A stretch of 64,000 nucleotides of DNA. Origin: Photorhabdus khanii NC19. GTDB lineage: Bacteria; Pseudomonadota; Gammaproteobacteria; Enterobacterales; Enterobacteriaceae. The DNA lies in NCBI RefSeq assembly GCF_000517265.1, contig NZ_AYSJ01000002.1, positions 244,778-308,777 of the forward strand, written 5' to 3'. How positions within the stretch are numbered: the first letter of the stretch is position 1; every line of letters begins with the position of its first letter. Under the pieces are notes generated by a model. That model made no database searches and was not told the origin of the DNA. It worked only from the letters and a program-made list of their open reading frames with translations. Made by a program: the position numbers and the translations under genes. Below, piece after piece: positions 28,620-38,138 of this stretch.

Positions 28620-30491
28620 ATGATGGACAACCTACGCACGGCGGCAAACAGTCCTGTGCTTAAAATCGTGCTGGCTCTCATTATCCTGTCTTTTGTACTG
28701 ACGGGGGTTGGGGGCTACTTGACAAGTGGAACTGATAGTTATGCTGCCGAAGTGAATGGTCAGACTATTAGTCGTACTCAATTGGAGCAGGCGTTTCAGC
28801 AAGAGAGAAACACGTTGCAAGAACAACTGGGAGATAAATTCTCTGTGTTGGCAAGTGACGAACAAAGTATGAAGCAGATTCGTAGCCAGGCTTTGGAACG
28901 CCTGATTAATAACGTGTTGATTGAGCAATATTCCCGTGAATTGGGTTTATCTGCCAGTGATGAGCAAGTTAAGGATTCTATCCGAAATACCCCTTATTTT
29001 CAGACAAACGGTAAATTTGATAACAACAAATATCTGGAACTGCTCAACCGTTTCAATTTTAGTCCGGATATTTTTGCTGAACAAACACGCCAGAATTTAA
29101 TTAATCAGCAATTACTTATGGTTTTTTCTGGTAGTGAAATAGCATTGTCTGGTGAAGCAAAACTCAATGCTGAATTGCTTTTGCAAAAGAGAACAGTCCG
29201 TCTGGCTACACTGGAGCTGAAGAAAATTCAGGCGCAGCAAGAAGTGACAGATAAAGATTTACAGGATTATTATGTTCGAAATAAGAACAGCTTTATTGCT
29301 CCTGAAGAAGTGAAAGTCAGCTATATAAAAATGGATGCTGTAAATGAAATGGATAAAGTTTCAGCCACATCCGCTGATATTGATACTTACTATGAGCACA
29401 ACTTGAAGCGCTATACTCAATCAGAGCAGAAAAAGTACAGTCTGATTCAGCTTGCAACTGAAACAGAAGCCAAAGTAGTGCTTGATGAGCTGAATAAAGG
29501 TGCTGATTTTGGTAAATTGGCGACTAAAAAATCCACAGATAAGTTTTCAGCGAAAAATAATGGTAATATTGGCTGGATGGAAGCGGATTCTCTTCCTGAA
29601 GAGATGAAAAAAGCTAACTTGAAAGAGAAAGGCCAAACTTCTTCTGTGATTAAAGTTCCTAATGGTTTCGCTATTTTCCATTTAGATGATGTTAAGCCTC
29701 AAATAACTAAGCCTTTGTCTGAAATTCGCCCTGAAATTGAGAAAATAGTTAAGCAGGAAAAGGCGGTAGATGCTTTCTATGCTCTGCAACAGAAGGTCAG
29801 TGATGTGGCTACCAGCGATAATGAATCTTTAGCTGCTGCTGAGGAAGTTTCAGGTATTAAAGTTGTGACGACTAATTGGTTTGATCGCAATAATGTGCCG
29901 GCAGAGATTAACTTTAATTCTGTTATTCATGCAATTTTTGAAGGTAATCTTGTTGATGGGCAAGGGCCAACAGGCACTAACTCTGATGTGATCTCAGTTG
30001 ACGGTGATCGTGCGTTTGTTCTGCGTGTAGATAATTACAAACCAGAAACAGTACAGCCATTTGAGAAAGTTAAAGAACAGGTTGTCGAACTAGTTAAGCG
30101 TCAGAAAGCTGAAAAACAGCTTCAAATTGAAAGTGAGAGATTACTTGCTGCCTTAAAAGAAGGTAAAGGTGAACAAGCTATGAAGGATGCAGACATCCAT
30201 TTTGGTGAATCTCAGGTTATTCAGCGTATGCCTCAAAATAATGTATTGGTTGATGCGGTATTTGCTTTACCACAGCCAAAAAAAGATAAGGCAGAGTATG
30301 GTTTAGCGAAAAATAATTTGGATGATGTTGTTTTGATTCAATTGGATAAAGTGACTCCAGGGGTTATATCTGGGGAGCAAATTAAAAGCATGACTGATGG
30401 TTACCAGAGTGAAATGGGTAACGCGATGTTGGAGTCTTTACTGATTAGCTTACGTGAAAAAGCCAAAATTAAGTTCGGTCATATCGAATAA
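28620..30491 (+). CDS. ppiD: Periplasmic folding chaperone / peptidyl-prolyl isomerase PpiD
   Basis: PpiD is anchored in the inner membrane near the Sec translocon and helps newly exported outer-membrane proteins. The 623 residues begin MMDNLRTAANSPVLKIVLAL with one membrane helix at about 15-35, then a SurA-like chaperone region, a parvulin domain at about 265-360 ('KKYSLIQLATETEAKVVLDE', 'GNIGWMEADSLPEEM') and a C-terminal chaperone-like part with 'NSDVISVDGDRAFVLRV'. Length matches E. coli (623). It follows hupB behind that gene's terminator. Confidence 0.95.
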   Translation: MMDNLRTAANSPVLKIVLALIILSFVLTGVGGYLTSGTDSYAAEVNGQTISRTQLEQAFQQERNTLQEQLGDKFSVLASDEQSMKQIRSQALERLINNVLIEQYSRELGLSASDEQVKDSIRNTPYFQTNGKFDNNKYLELLNRFNFSPDIFAEQTRQNLINQQLLMVFSGSEIALSGEAKLNAELLLQKRTVRLATLELKKIQAQQEVTDKDLQDYYVRNKNSFIAPEEVKVSYIKMDAVNEMDKVSATSADIDTYYEHNLKRYTQSEQKKYSLIQLATETEAKVVLDELNKGADFGKLATKKSTDKFSAKNNGNIGWMEADSLPEEMKKANLKEKGQTSSVIKVPNGFAIFHLDDVKPQITKPLSEIRPEIEKIVKQEKAVDAFYALQQKVSDVATSDNESLAAAEEVSGIKVVTTNWFDRNNVPAEINFNSVIHAIFEGNLVDGQGPTGTNSDVISVDGDRAFVLRVDNYKPETVQPFEKVKEQVVELVKRQKAEKQLQIESERLLAALKEGKGEQAMKDADIHFGESQVIQRMPQNNVLVDAVFALPQPKKDKAEYGLAKNNLDDVVLIQLDKVTPGVISGEQIKSMTDGYQSEMGNAMLESLLISLREKAKIKFGHIE

Positions 30492-30538
30492 AAATTTGCG
30501 GCGAATATCGCAAATATCTTTGTAATTATCTTGCTAAC

Positions 30539-30560
30539 AAAGGCCGCTTTCGCGGCCTTT
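30539..30560 (+). terminator. Terminator-like hairpin after ppiD
   Basis: AAAGGCCGC (30539-30547) and GCGGCCTTT (30552-30560) form a perfect 9-bp stem with a TTTC loop. The only T tract is the end of the stem itself. Confidence 0.6.
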
Positions 30561-30641
30561 CGCATATCTGATACTCGTCTATTGTGCTCAAATTTATCTG
30601 TGGCAATCTTTTTTGCACTGATAAAACACGGAGGAATGAGT

Positions 30642-31016
30642 ATGAAAAAATCGGGAATTTTATCTGTTTTGCTTGCTGGCTTGCTTTATACGTGTGGAGG
30701 GCAATTTGCAATTGCTGCTGAACACGTAAAAGACAAAGTAGCTAAAACAGCCAGTACTACAAGTAATTCTTCATCAGAAAAGCAGTTACAGCCGCAAGAT
30801 GCTTTGAAAGTAGAAGAAAAGGGAAAGGTGAATATCAATACTGCAAGTGCAGAAGAATTAGCAAAAGCACTGAATGGTATTGGGGTGAAAAAAGCACAGG
30901 GAATTGTTGAGTATCGTGAAAAACACGGCTCATTTACTGCTGTGGAACAGTTACAGGAGGTTCAGGGAATAGGGCCAGTTTTTATTGAACGAAACAGAAG
31001 TAAGTTGAGCTATTAG
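30642..31016 (+). CDS. ybaV: ComEA-like helix-hairpin-helix DNA-binding protein
   Basis: A small exported protein with the helix-hairpin-helix domain of competence protein ComEA. In naturally competent bacteria ComEA binds incoming DNA in the periplasm; the role in enterobacteria is not established. The 124 residues begin with a signal peptide ([20 protein letters not shown]...AIAA), then a Ser/Lys/Gln-rich linker (to about 55), then '[20 protein letters not shown]' and '[16 protein letters not shown]' (two HhH motifs). GGAGG is 1 base from the ATG at 30636 but 7 from the ATG at 30642, so the latter is used. Confidence 0.9.
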   Translation: MKKSGILSVLLAGLLYTCGGQFAIAAEHVKDKVAKTASTTSNSSSEKQLQPQDALKVEEKGKVNINTASAEELAKALNGIGVKKAQGIVEYREKHGSFTAVEQLQEVQGIGPVFIERNRSKLSY

Positions 31017-31169
31017 TAGCCATCCAGCATCCTCATTCATGATTTATTTTGTGAGTGGGGATGTTGTGATCGGGGTTGCAAATAAATCACTTTAATTCGT
31101 GTAAATTTTTTGTTTTGCTATTGTTAACCAAGCCTGGTCAGATGAGTGATGTTAACGTTAGGAAATATT

Positions 31170-31577
31170 ATGAGTTCAATTATAAAAGTTCATGGTTATC
31201 ATATCGATTTATTTCAACATGTAAACAATGCCCGCTATTTGGAGTTTATGGAAAGTGCTCGATGGGAATGGCTATATAAGCACTCTGTAGTGGAATGGAT
31301 ACAGAAAAATAATGTTGGGTTTGCGGTGGTTAACATGAATATTAATTATCGTAGTTCAGCCGTTCTTGGTGATGAATTGGAAGTGGATTGCCGATTGACA
31401 GAGTTGAGAAACAGAAGTGGTGTATTTTCGCAGGAAATAATACGCAAGAGGGATAATCAACTCATTACAGATGCTAAAACCACGTTTGTGTGGATTGATA
31501 GGAAAACGCAAAAAGCATTGTCTATTGAAGGTGAATTACGTGAAATAATGGGAGCTTTGATGAAAACGGGACAATGA
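31170..31577 (+). CDS. fadM: Long-chain acyl-CoA thioesterase FadM
   Basis: A hotdog-fold thioesterase (YbaW/FadM), shown in E. coli to hydrolyse long-chain acyl-CoA intermediates of beta-oxidation. The 135-residue product begins MSSIIKVHGYHIDLFQHVNN; the catalytic region is 'DLFQHVNNARYLEFMESARW' (Asp at 13-14), with 'VVNMNINYRSSAVLGDEL' and the family end 'KTQKALSIEGELRE'. AGGAA lies 6 bases before the ATG at 31170; an upstream ATG adds eight atypical residues. In E. coli it is under FadR control; I saw no clear FadR box here. Confidence 0.92.
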   Translation: MSSIIKVHGYHIDLFQHVNNARYLEFMESARWEWLYKHSVVEWIQKNNVGFAVVNMNINYRSSAVLGDELEVDCRLTELRNRSGVFSQEIIRKRDNQLITDAKTTFVWIDRKTQKALSIEGELREIMGALMKTGQ

Positions 31578-31605
31578 GAGGAGAATGTTCTCATTGTCCT
31601 TTGGA

Positions 31606-32304
31606 TTAAGATAAATGTGTTTTTGCTTTCATTTCAGTCATTATTTTCTCAGGCGCATTCAGATATTGTTCCAGTCCGCTAGCTCTGAGATGACAAGCTG
31701 CACATGTACCACAGCCATTACCTTGAATGCCGTTATAACAAGTCAGTGTCTGGCTACGGATGAAATCTAAATGCTGATAGTAGTCGGACAATGCCCAAGT
31801 TTCAGCTTTATTGAGCCACATCAATGGAGTTTCAAAGCGGATATCACGGGCAATGCCAAGGCTTACCGCTTTATTCAGTGCCTTGACAAATTCATCACGG
31901 CAATCAGGGTAGCCGGAGAAGTCAGTCTCGCATACGCCAGTGATAACGGTTTCAGCTTCAACTTGGTAAGCATATATAGCAGCTAAGGTCAGGAACAAAA
32001 TATTGCGGCCAGGGACAAATGTGCTGGGTAGAGTACTTTTTTTACTTTCACTATAGTTAGGAACAGGGATGTTATCACGCGTCAGACTGCTGAGGGCTAG
32101 TTCGTTAAGTAATGTGACATCAATTACCTTATGTGCAACAGCACCAAGAGAATGGCTAATATTACGTGCAACATCAATTTCGGCACGATGGCGTTGGCCA
32201 TAATCAAAAGTGACACAATGTACTTCGTCATATTGATTAATTGCTTGAATCAGACATGTAGTGGAATCTTGCCCACCACTGAATACAACAACAGTTCGTC
32301 TCAT
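31606..32304 (-). CDS. queC: 7-cyano-7-deazaguanine synthase
   Basis: QueC converts 7-carboxy-7-deazaguanine to preQ0 with ATP and ammonia, in queuosine tRNA modification. The 232 residues start [20 protein letters not shown] with the PP-loop 'FSGGQDST', and end with a zinc site of four Cys in '[19 protein letters not shown]' (about 188-206). '[16 protein letters not shown]' and '[10 protein letters not shown]' are family signatures. GAGGATG before the ATG. Converges with fadM. Confidence 0.96.
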   Translation of the reverse strand: MRRTVVVFSGGQDSTTCLIQAINQYDEVHCVTFDYGQRHRAEIDVARNISHSLGAVAHKVIDVTLLNELALSSLTRDNIPVPNYSESKKSTLPSTFVPGRNILFLTLAAIYAYQVEAETVITGVCETDFSGYPDCRDEFVKALNKAVSLGIARDIRFETPLMWLNKAETWALSDYYQHLDFIRSQTLTCYNGIQGNGCGTCAACHLRASGLEQYLNAPEKIMTEMKAKTHLS

Positions 32305-32336
32305 TGTAACATCCTCATTGGAATAAAACGGCTATG

Positions 32337-33389
32337 TTACTTATAACCCTGGAGATTGGGTAGCTGCTTTAGGTAAGGTGAGATATCGCCGATATTATTT
32401 TTTACCCAATCCGGGTTGTAATAAGTGTCGAGATAACGTTCACCGCTGTCACACAGTAAGGTGACTATTGCTCCTTGTTCTCCACGTTCATGCATTTGAT
32501 GGGCAAGCAGGAGTGCACCCCAAACGTTGGCCCCCGTAGATGCTCCAACTTTTCTGCCCAGTAATTTTTCCAGCCAATAAATCGTTGCAATGCTGGCACA
32601 ATCCGGTATTTGTATCATGTCATCGATAACGGTAGGAATAAAAGAAGGCTCTGCCCGGGGACGGCCAATACCCTCAATTTTGCTGCTGTAATTGCCACGT
32701 ATATCACAACAATTTTGACGGTAGCAGTCATAAAATACAGAGTTTTCTGGATCAACAACAATCAGTTTGGTGTTGTACCCCTGGTAACGGATATAGCGTC
32801 CTAATGTTGCGGAAGTCCCGCCAGTGCCAGCGCTCATAACGATATAATCTGGTTCAGGAAAGGGTTCCATTTGCATCTGGCGGAAAATACTTTCAGCAAT
32901 ATTATTATTACCCCGCCAGTCTGTTGCACGTTCAGCATAAGTGAATTGATCCATATAATGACCATTTAATTCTTTCGCTAGTTGTTCTGATTCGTCATAA
33001 ATTTGCGCTGGATGATTAACAAAATGGCATTTACCGCCGTAGAATTCAATTTCTTGAATTTTACGTTTTGCGGTGTATGAGGGCATAACCGCAATAAAAG
33101 GTAATCCAAGTAGACGGGCAAAATAGGCTTCGGATACAGCAGTACTACCAGATGAGGATTCAATAATTGGAGTACCTTCCTTAATCCAGCCATTGATAAG
33201 TGCGTAAAGGAATAAAGAACGGGCAAGTCTGTGTTTTAGACTGCCGGTCGGGTGGGTACTTTCATCTTTCAGATATAAATGGATACTTGGAAAAGCCGGT
33301 AAATTAAGGCGGATGAGATGAGTATCAGAACTGCGTTGGTAATCTGCCTGAATCTCTTTGATTGCCTTGGTTGTCCAGCTGTGCGACAT
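32337..33389 (-). CDS. PLP-dependent cysteine synthase/desulfhydrase-family enzyme
   Basis: A fold-type II pyridoxal-phosphate enzyme of the cysteine synthase superfamily. The 350 residues from the ATG at 33389 ([20 protein letters not shown]) have the PLP lysine at 52 in '[15 protein letters not shown]', the substrate loop '[20 protein letters not shown]', the phosphate-binding Gly-rich loop '[16 protein letters not shown]', and '[15 protein letters not shown]' near the end. Residues 'IESSSGST' replace the TSGNTG of typical CysK, so the reaction is uncertain: cysteine desulfhydrase, cysteine synthase or a beta-replacement enzyme are all possible. A longer frame to 33473 covers the intergenic promoter. 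It is divergent from a DecR-type regulator (126-bp gap), which suggests cysteine-linked control. E. coli has ybaE and cof at this place instead. Confidence 0.85.
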   Translation of the reverse strand: MSHSWTTKAIKEIQADYQRSSDTHLIRLNLPAFPSIHLYLKDESTHPTGSLKHRLARSLFLYALINGWIKEGTPIIESSSGSTAVSEAYFARLLGLPFIAVMPSYTAKRKIQEIEFYGGKCHFVNHPAQIYDESEQLAKELNGHYMDQFTYAERATDWRGNNNIAESIFRQMQMEPFPEPDYIVMSAGTGGTSATLGRYIRYQGYNTKLIVVDPENSVFYDCYRQNCCDIRGNYSSKIEGIGRPRAEPSFIPTVIDDMIQIPDCASIATIYWLEKLLGRKVGASTGANVWGALLLAHQMHERGEQGAIVTLLCDSGERYLDTYYNPDWVKNNIGDISPYLKQLPNLQGYK

Positions 33390-33490
33390 AAATTGTTCAC
33401 TCTTAATTAGAATATGATTGATGATGAGTAGATTAACTTTATACTGGGAGAAATGGGTTGTTATTTTTTTCAATATGTGGTTTCTTTATG

Positions 33491-33501
33491 GAAAAATTTT
33501 C
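33491..33501. promoter_or_regulatory. Palindromic AT-rich site before decR
   Basis: GAAAAATTTTC, a near-perfect palindrome, lies 4 bases before the decR ribosome-binding site in the gap shared with the PLP enzyme gene. It could be an autoregulatory Lrp-type operator; this is a guess from symmetry and position. Confidence 0.3.
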
Positions 33502-33515
33502 TATAAGAGGTGGCT

Positions 33516-33977
33516 ATGTTAGATAAAATAGACCGCAAGTTGCTTAAGTTACTACAGAAAGATTGTAGCCTGTCTCTGAATGCGTTGGCGGAAGCTGTTA
33601 ATCTTACCTCTACCCCTTGCTGGAAACGTTTAAAACGGCTTGAAGACGAAGGCTATATCGTTGGCAAAGTTGCTCTGCTTGATAGTGAAAAATTAGGACT
33701 AGGGTTGACAGTGATTGTCATGATCAGAACTCAGCAGCATAACAGTAGTTGGTATGAGGAATTTGTTGCATTTATAAAGCAAATGCCAGAAGTTCTGGCT
33801 TTTTACCGTATGGCCGGTGAATGTGATTATCTGATGCATGTAGAAGTTGTGGATATGAAAAGCTATGATCTCTTCTACAAGCGCATGGTTAATGGTGTTT
33901 CGGGATTGATTGATGTTACATCCAGCTTTGCAATGGAAAAAATCAAGTACACTACAGCATTACCGATACCAGATTAA
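33516..33977 (+). CDS. decR: Lrp/AsnC-family regulator DecR (YbaO)
   Basis: A transcription regulator of the Lrp/AsnC family. In E. coli DecR (YbaO, also called CyuR) responds to cysteine and activates cysteine desulfidase genes. The 153 residues start [20 protein letters not shown], with the helix-turn-helix '[20 protein letters not shown]' (residues about 20-45, including the usual TPCWKR) and a RAM ligand domain with '[20 protein letters not shown]'. AAGAGG at 33505-33510 favours the ATG at 33516 over GTG at 33510. Its divergent neighbour is a PLP cysteine-type enzyme, a likely target. Confidence 0.9.
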   Translation: MLDKIDRKLLKLLQKDCSLSLNALAEAVNLTSTPCWKRLKRLEDEGYIVGKVALLDSEKLGLGLTVIVMIRTQQHNSSWYEEFVAFIKQMPEVLAFYRMAGECDYLMHVEVVDMKSYDLFYKRMVNGVSGLIDVTSSFAMEKIKYTTALPIPD

Positions 33978-34063
33978 CTAATTATTATTCAATGAGTTAA
34001 CTTCATTATTCTGAATGTTGTTCAACATTTATACTATCTATTTCTATTTCAGGATATACGCGT

Positions 34064-35833
34064 GTGAGATTATTTTCTCAATTAAGCTGGTACTTCCGCA
34101 GCGAGTGGCGTCGCTATCTTGGCGCAGTGACTCTGCTTATTATCATCTCTATTCTGCTACTGGTTCCTCCATATCTGGTGGGCGTAATTGTTGACGGCAT
34201 CCGTGCTGGTTCTATGCCATCTCACCAACTGATGGTGTGGATTGGTGTTATGCTGGTCATTGCATTGATTGTTTATATTCTGCGTTATATATGGCGCTTA
34301 TGGTTGTTTGGGGCGTCATATCGATTAGCGGTTAAATTACGGAATAATTTTTACCGGCAGCTTAGCCGACAAACCCCTGAGTTTTATCTGCGTCACCGTA
34401 CGGGTGATTTGATGGCCCGTGCTACTAATGATGTGGACCGTGTGGTATTTGCTGCGGGTGAAGGGGTGCTCACTTTAGTTGACTCGTTGGTTATGGGTTG
34501 CGCAGTGCTGATTATGATGAGTGTACAAATTAGTTGGCAGTTAACTTTATTATCTTTGTTACCTATGCCAATTATGGCAATCATCATTAAACGATATGGT
34601 GATCAACTTCATCATCGTTTCAAATCTGCACAAGGTGCCTTTTCTGCTCTGAATAACCAGGCTCAGGAAAGTCTGACCAGCATTCGCATGATCAAGGCGT
34701 TTGGTCTTGAAGATCTGCAATCAAATCAGTTTGAACAGGTTGCTGTGGAAGCTGGTCGTAAGAATATGTATGTTGCCAGGGTGGATGCCCGATTTGATCC
34801 GACGATTTTTATTGCTATCGGTATGTCAAACTTTCTGGCTATCGGTGGTGGTAGCTGGATGGTGCTGAATGGCATTTTGACTCTTGGGGAGCTTACTAGC
34901 TTTGTGATGTACCTTGGCCTGATGATTTGGCCAATGTTAGCGCTGGCATGGATGTTTAATATCGTTGAACGGGGAAGTGCTGCATACAGCCGTATCCGTA
35001 GCTTGTTGCAGGAGCCTCCGGTTATTGCGGATGGTAACCGTCATTTATCTCCTGAGCGTAGTGTTCTGAATGTGAATATCAAAGCGTTTCATTATCCGCA
35101 AAGTAACAAAACTATTTTAAGTCAAATTAACTTCCGGTTATCACCCGGACAGTTACTGGGGATATGTGGCCCAACCGGTTCCGGTAAGAGCACACTACTT
35201 GCGTTGATACAGAGACAGTTTGATGTGACTGATGGGGAAATTCTTTTCCAGTCGATTAAAATTGCAGATATCCGGTTAGATGAATGGCGAGCACGGTTTG
35301 CCGTTGTCAATCAAACTCCTTTTCTATTTTCAGATACAGTTGCCGGGAATATTGCTTTGGGACGTCCTGAGGCAACACAGGAACAGATCGAAGAAGTTGC
35401 CCGTCTTGCCAATGTTCATGAAGATATTCTTCGTTTACCTGAAGGGTACCAGACGGAAGTGGGCGAGCGTGGAGTGATGCTTTCTGGTGGGCAGAAGCAG
35501 CGCATCTCTATTGCAAGAGCATTGCTTTTAGATGCAGAGATTTTGATTCTGGATGACGCTTTATCTGCGGTTGATGGGCAAACTGAACACAATATCTTAC
35601 AAAACCTCAACCAGTGGAGACAACAACGCACGGTTATTATCAGTGCCCATCGCCTGTCTGCATTAACTGATGCTAATAATATTCTGGTAATTCAGCAAGG
35701 TTCTGTTATACATCAAGGGAGGCATCAGCAACTGGCGGATCAGCCAGGATGGTATCGTGATATGTATCATTATCAGCAGCTTGAAGCAGCATTGGATGAC
35801 GAGGAAACCACAGAGGGAGATAAAGATGACTAA
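34064..35833 (+). CDS. mdlA: Heterodimeric ABC exporter subunit MdlA (GTG start)
   Basis: MdlA is one half of a multidrug-resistance-like ABC exporter in the inner membrane; the substrate is unknown. The 589 residues have six membrane helices up to about 310 and an ATPase domain from about 340: Walker A '[11 protein letters not shown]', Q-loop '[10 protein letters not shown]', signature '[17 protein letters not shown]', Walker B '[13 protein letters not shown]', switch 'SAHRLSAL'. The residue after the Walker B Asp is Asp, not Glu, so this half-site is probably catalytically weak, as in E. coli MdlA. It starts at GTG ([20 protein letters not shown]) and overlaps mdlB by 8 bp. Confidence 0.95.
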   Translation: MRLFSQLSWYFRSEWRRYLGAVTLLIIISILLLVPPYLVGVIVDGIRAGSMPSHQLMVWIGVMLVIALIVYILRYIWRLWLFGASYRLAVKLRNNFYRQLSRQTPEFYLRHRTGDLMARATNDVDRVVFAAGEGVLTLVDSLVMGCAVLIMMSVQISWQLTLLSLLPMPIMAIIIKRYGDQLHHRFKSAQGAFSALNNQAQESLTSIRMIKAFGLEDLQSNQFEQVAVEAGRKNMYVARVDARFDPTIFIAIGMSNFLAIGGGSWMVLNGILTLGELTSFVMYLGLMIWPMLALAWMFNIVERGSAAYSRIRSLLQEPPVIADGNRHLSPERSVLNVNIKAFHYPQSNKTILSQINFRLSPGQLLGICGPTGSGKSTLLALIQRQFDVTDGEILFQSIKIADIRLDEWRARFAVVNQTPFLFSDTVAGNIALGRPEATQEQIEEVARLANVHEDILRLPEGYQTEVGERGVMLSGGQKQRISIARALLLDAEILILDDALSAVDGQTEHNILQNLNQWRQQRTVIISAHRLSALTDANNILVIQQGSVIHQGRHQQLADQPGWYRDMYHYQQLEAALDDEETTEGDKDD

Positions 35834-37610
35834 GGTTCGCCGATTGTGGCCGTCTCTGAAACGTTTGCTGGTTTATGGAAAAAATTATCGTAAGCCGTTG
35901 GGGCTGGCGGTACTAATGCTGTGGGGGGCTGCAATTGCGGAAGTAAGTGGTCCGATTTTGGTTAGTTACTTTATCGATAATATGGTTGCAACGGGTAATA
36001 TGCCAGCAGGAGTGATTATTGGGCTGTCTGTAACCTTTATTTCTCTGCAACTGATTACGGCCGCATTACACTATTTCCAGACTTTATTGTTCAATCAAGT
36101 GTCAGTTGATGTGGTTCAGCAACTTCGTACTGATGTGATGAATGCAGCATTGCGCCAGCCTTTGAGTGCTTTTGATAATCAACCGGTAGGGCAATTGATT
36201 TCCCGTGTAACGAATGATACTGAGGTCATTAAAGATCTTTATGTCAATGTGGTTCCTACGGTATTCCGTAGTATAGCGTTGATTGGTACGATGATGATTG
36301 CCATGTTTGTGCTGGAATGGCGTATGGCATTGATTGCAATTCTTATTTTTCCTGCCGTGTTGATTGTCATGGCGATATACCAGCATCTAAGTACGCCAAT
36401 TGTCCGACGGGTACGCAGTTATTTAGCTGATATTAATGATAACTTTAATGAGATCATCAATGGCATGAGTGTTATTCAGCAGTTCCGGCAGCAGGCTCGT
36501 TTTGGTGAACGTATGTTGTCAACAAATCGTGCTCATTATAAAGCGAGAATGCAGGCATTGCGATTAGATGGGATTTTGTTACGCCCATTACTAAGTTTAT
36601 TGTCTACTATGGTGTTGTGCGGTCTTATTGTTTTGTTTGGGTTCAGTGGGGCAGGAGTGATTGGTGTCGGGGTATTGTATGCTTTTATCAATTATCTTGG
36701 GCGGTTGAATGAACCACTAATCGAACTGACTTCTCAACAATCAATCCTGCAACAGGCTGTAGTTTCTGGTGAGAGGATATTTGAATTAATGGATAGCCCT
36801 CAACAAGGTTATGGCATGGATAGTCAACCATTATCCAATGGTCGAATTGATATAGAAAATGTCAGTTTTTCCTACCAGGGTGACAAAATAGTTTTACAAG
36901 ATATTAATTTACAGGTTCCGGCTTATGGTTTTATTGCTTTGGTTGGTCATACCGGTAGTGGAAAAAGTACGCTGGCAAATTTACTGATGGGATATTACCC
37001 GTGGCAGAAAGGGGAGATTTACCTTGATAGCCGGCCTGTATCGTCTCTGTCTCATTCGGTATTACGCAATGGTGTGGCAATGGTTCAGCAGGATCCAGTT
37101 GTTCTTGCTGACTCTTTCTTTAACAATGTTACGCTTGGTCGAAATATTTCAGAAGAGAAAGTTTGGCAGGTACTGGAAACTGTGCAATTAGCTGAGTTAG
37201 TGCGTACGCTTCCTGATGGCCTTCATACTATCTTGGGAGAACAGGGCAATACGTTGTCAGCTGGCCAAAAACAATTGCTTGCTATGGCGAGAGTGTTAGT
37301 GCAAGCACCGCAAATTTTGATCCTTGATGAAGCGACAGCAAATATTGATTCTGGTACGGAACAGGCGGTACAACAGGCTTTAAGATTGATTCGTCAGCAA
37401 ACAACGTTGATCGTGATTGCTCATCGTCTGTCTACCATTGTGGAGGCTGACAATATTTTGGTGCTGCATCGTGGTGCAGTTGTTGAACAAGGACGCCATC
37501 AACAATTATTGATAAGACGTGGGCGTTATTATCAGATGTATCAGTTACAACAAGTAAGCAATACATTAAATGAATGTAGCATAATCTCTGAGGAAGAGAT
37601 GTTGGTTTAA
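35826..37610 (+). CDS. mdlB: Heterodimeric ABC exporter subunit MdlB
   Basis: MdlB pairs with MdlA to form the ABC exporter. The 594 residues from the ATG at 35826 ([20 protein letters not shown]) carry six membrane helices and an ATPase domain with Walker A '[13 protein letters not shown]', signature '[16 protein letters not shown]', canonical Walker B '[12 protein letters not shown]' with the catalytic Glu, and '[20 protein letters not shown]'. The start lies inside the end of mdlA (ATGACTAA), so translation is coupled; a longer frame to 35757 is inside mdlA. The variant signature LSAGQ against MdlA's LSGGQ is characteristic of the pair. Confidence 0.95.
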   Translation: MTKVRRLWPSLKRLLVYGKNYRKPLGLAVLMLWGAAIAEVSGPILVSYFIDNMVATGNMPAGVIIGLSVTFISLQLITAALHYFQTLLFNQVSVDVVQQLRTDVMNAALRQPLSAFDNQPVGQLISRVTNDTEVIKDLYVNVVPTVFRSIALIGTMMIAMFVLEWRMALIAILIFPAVLIVMAIYQHLSTPIVRRVRSYLADINDNFNEIINGMSVIQQFRQQARFGERMLSTNRAHYKARMQALRLDGILLRPLLSLLSTMVLCGLIVLFGFSGAGVIGVGVLYAFINYLGRLNEPLIELTSQQSILQQAVVSGERIFELMDSPQQGYGMDSQPLSNGRIDIENVSFSYQGDKIVLQDINLQVPAYGFIALVGHTGSGKSTLANLLMGYYPWQKGEIYLDSRPVSSLSHSVLRNGVAMVQQDPVVLADSFFNNVTLGRNISEEKVWQVLETVQLAELVRTLPDGLHTILGEQGNTLSAGQKQLLAMARVLVQAPQILILDEATANIDSGTEQAVQQALRLIRQQTTLIVIAHRLSTIVEADNILVLHRGAVVEQGRHQQLLIRRGRYYQMYQLQQVSNTLNECSIISEEEMLV

Positions 37611-37617
37611 TCAGATT

Positions 37618-37634
37618 TGCACTGATTTGGTGCT
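37618..37634 (+). promoter_or_regulatory. NtrC-like enhancer site for glnK-amtB
   Basis: TGCACTGATTTGGTGCT closely matches the dyad NtrC consensus TGCACC-N5-GGTGCA. It lies about 85-100 bp upstream of the -24/-12 promoter, a typical enhancer distance. Confidence 0.7.
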
Positions 37635-37717
37635 CTAACTGGAGAGTACATTCGTTGCTCTCCTCTCTTCTTCTCCCCTTACTCTATTATTACTTGATTT
37701 TTATATATTTCTAATTT

Positions 37718-37735
37718 CTGGCACACCATTTGCTA
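37718..37735 (+). promoter_or_regulatory. Sigma-54 (-24/-12) promoter of glnK-amtB
   Basis: CTGGCACACCATTTGCTA matches the RpoN consensus TGGCACG-N4-TTGCW: GG at 37720-37721 and GC at 37732-37733 with the required 10-bp gap. The glnK ATG is about 43 bp downstream. Confidence 0.85.
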
Positions 37736-37777
37736 TTCCTTTATTGCAAACACAATCGCCGGATGGCAGGGGGATAT

Positions 37778-38116
37778 ATGAAGCTCATTACGACAATTAT
37801 AAAACCATTCAAATTGGAGGATATTAGGGAGGTTCTCTCTGGTCTTGGTGTTCAAGGATTGACTATAACAGAGGTAAAAGGATTTGGTCGTCAAAAAGGG
37901 CATGCGGAGCTTTATCGTGGAGCTGAATATAGCGTCAATTTTTTACCTAAGGTGAAGGTAGATATTGCTGTAGCAGATGAGTTAGTTGAGGAGGTAATTC
38001 ATGCAATTCAGCAATCGGCTTTCACTGGAAAAGTTGGCGACGGTAAAATTTTTGTCGTCGAATTACAACAGGCTATCCGTGTCAGAACTGGTGAGATTAA
38101 TGATGCGGCACTGTAA
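37778..38116 (+). CDS. glnK: Nitrogen regulatory protein PII-2 (GlnK)
   Basis: GlnK is a PII signal protein that blocks the AmtB ammonium channel when nitrogen is ample and is uridylylated under limitation. From the ATG at 37778 it has 112 residues (MKLITTIIKPFKLEDIREVL), the exact family length. The T-loop has the modified Tyr at 51 in 'GHAELYRGAEY'; 'GKVGDGKIFV' is the B-loop. The longer frame from 37730 starts inside the sigma-54 promoter and is rejected. A sigma-54 promoter and NtrC-like site upstream, and amtB 22 bp downstream, give the usual nitrogen-regulated operon. Confidence 0.96.
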   Translation: MKLITTIIKPFKLEDIREVLSGLGVQGLTITEVKGFGRQKGHAELYRGAEYSVNFLPKVKVDIAVADELVEEVIHAIQQSAFTGKVGDGKIFVVELQQAIRVRTGEINDAAL

Positions 38117-38138
38117 GTCACTGATAGAGACGATATAT

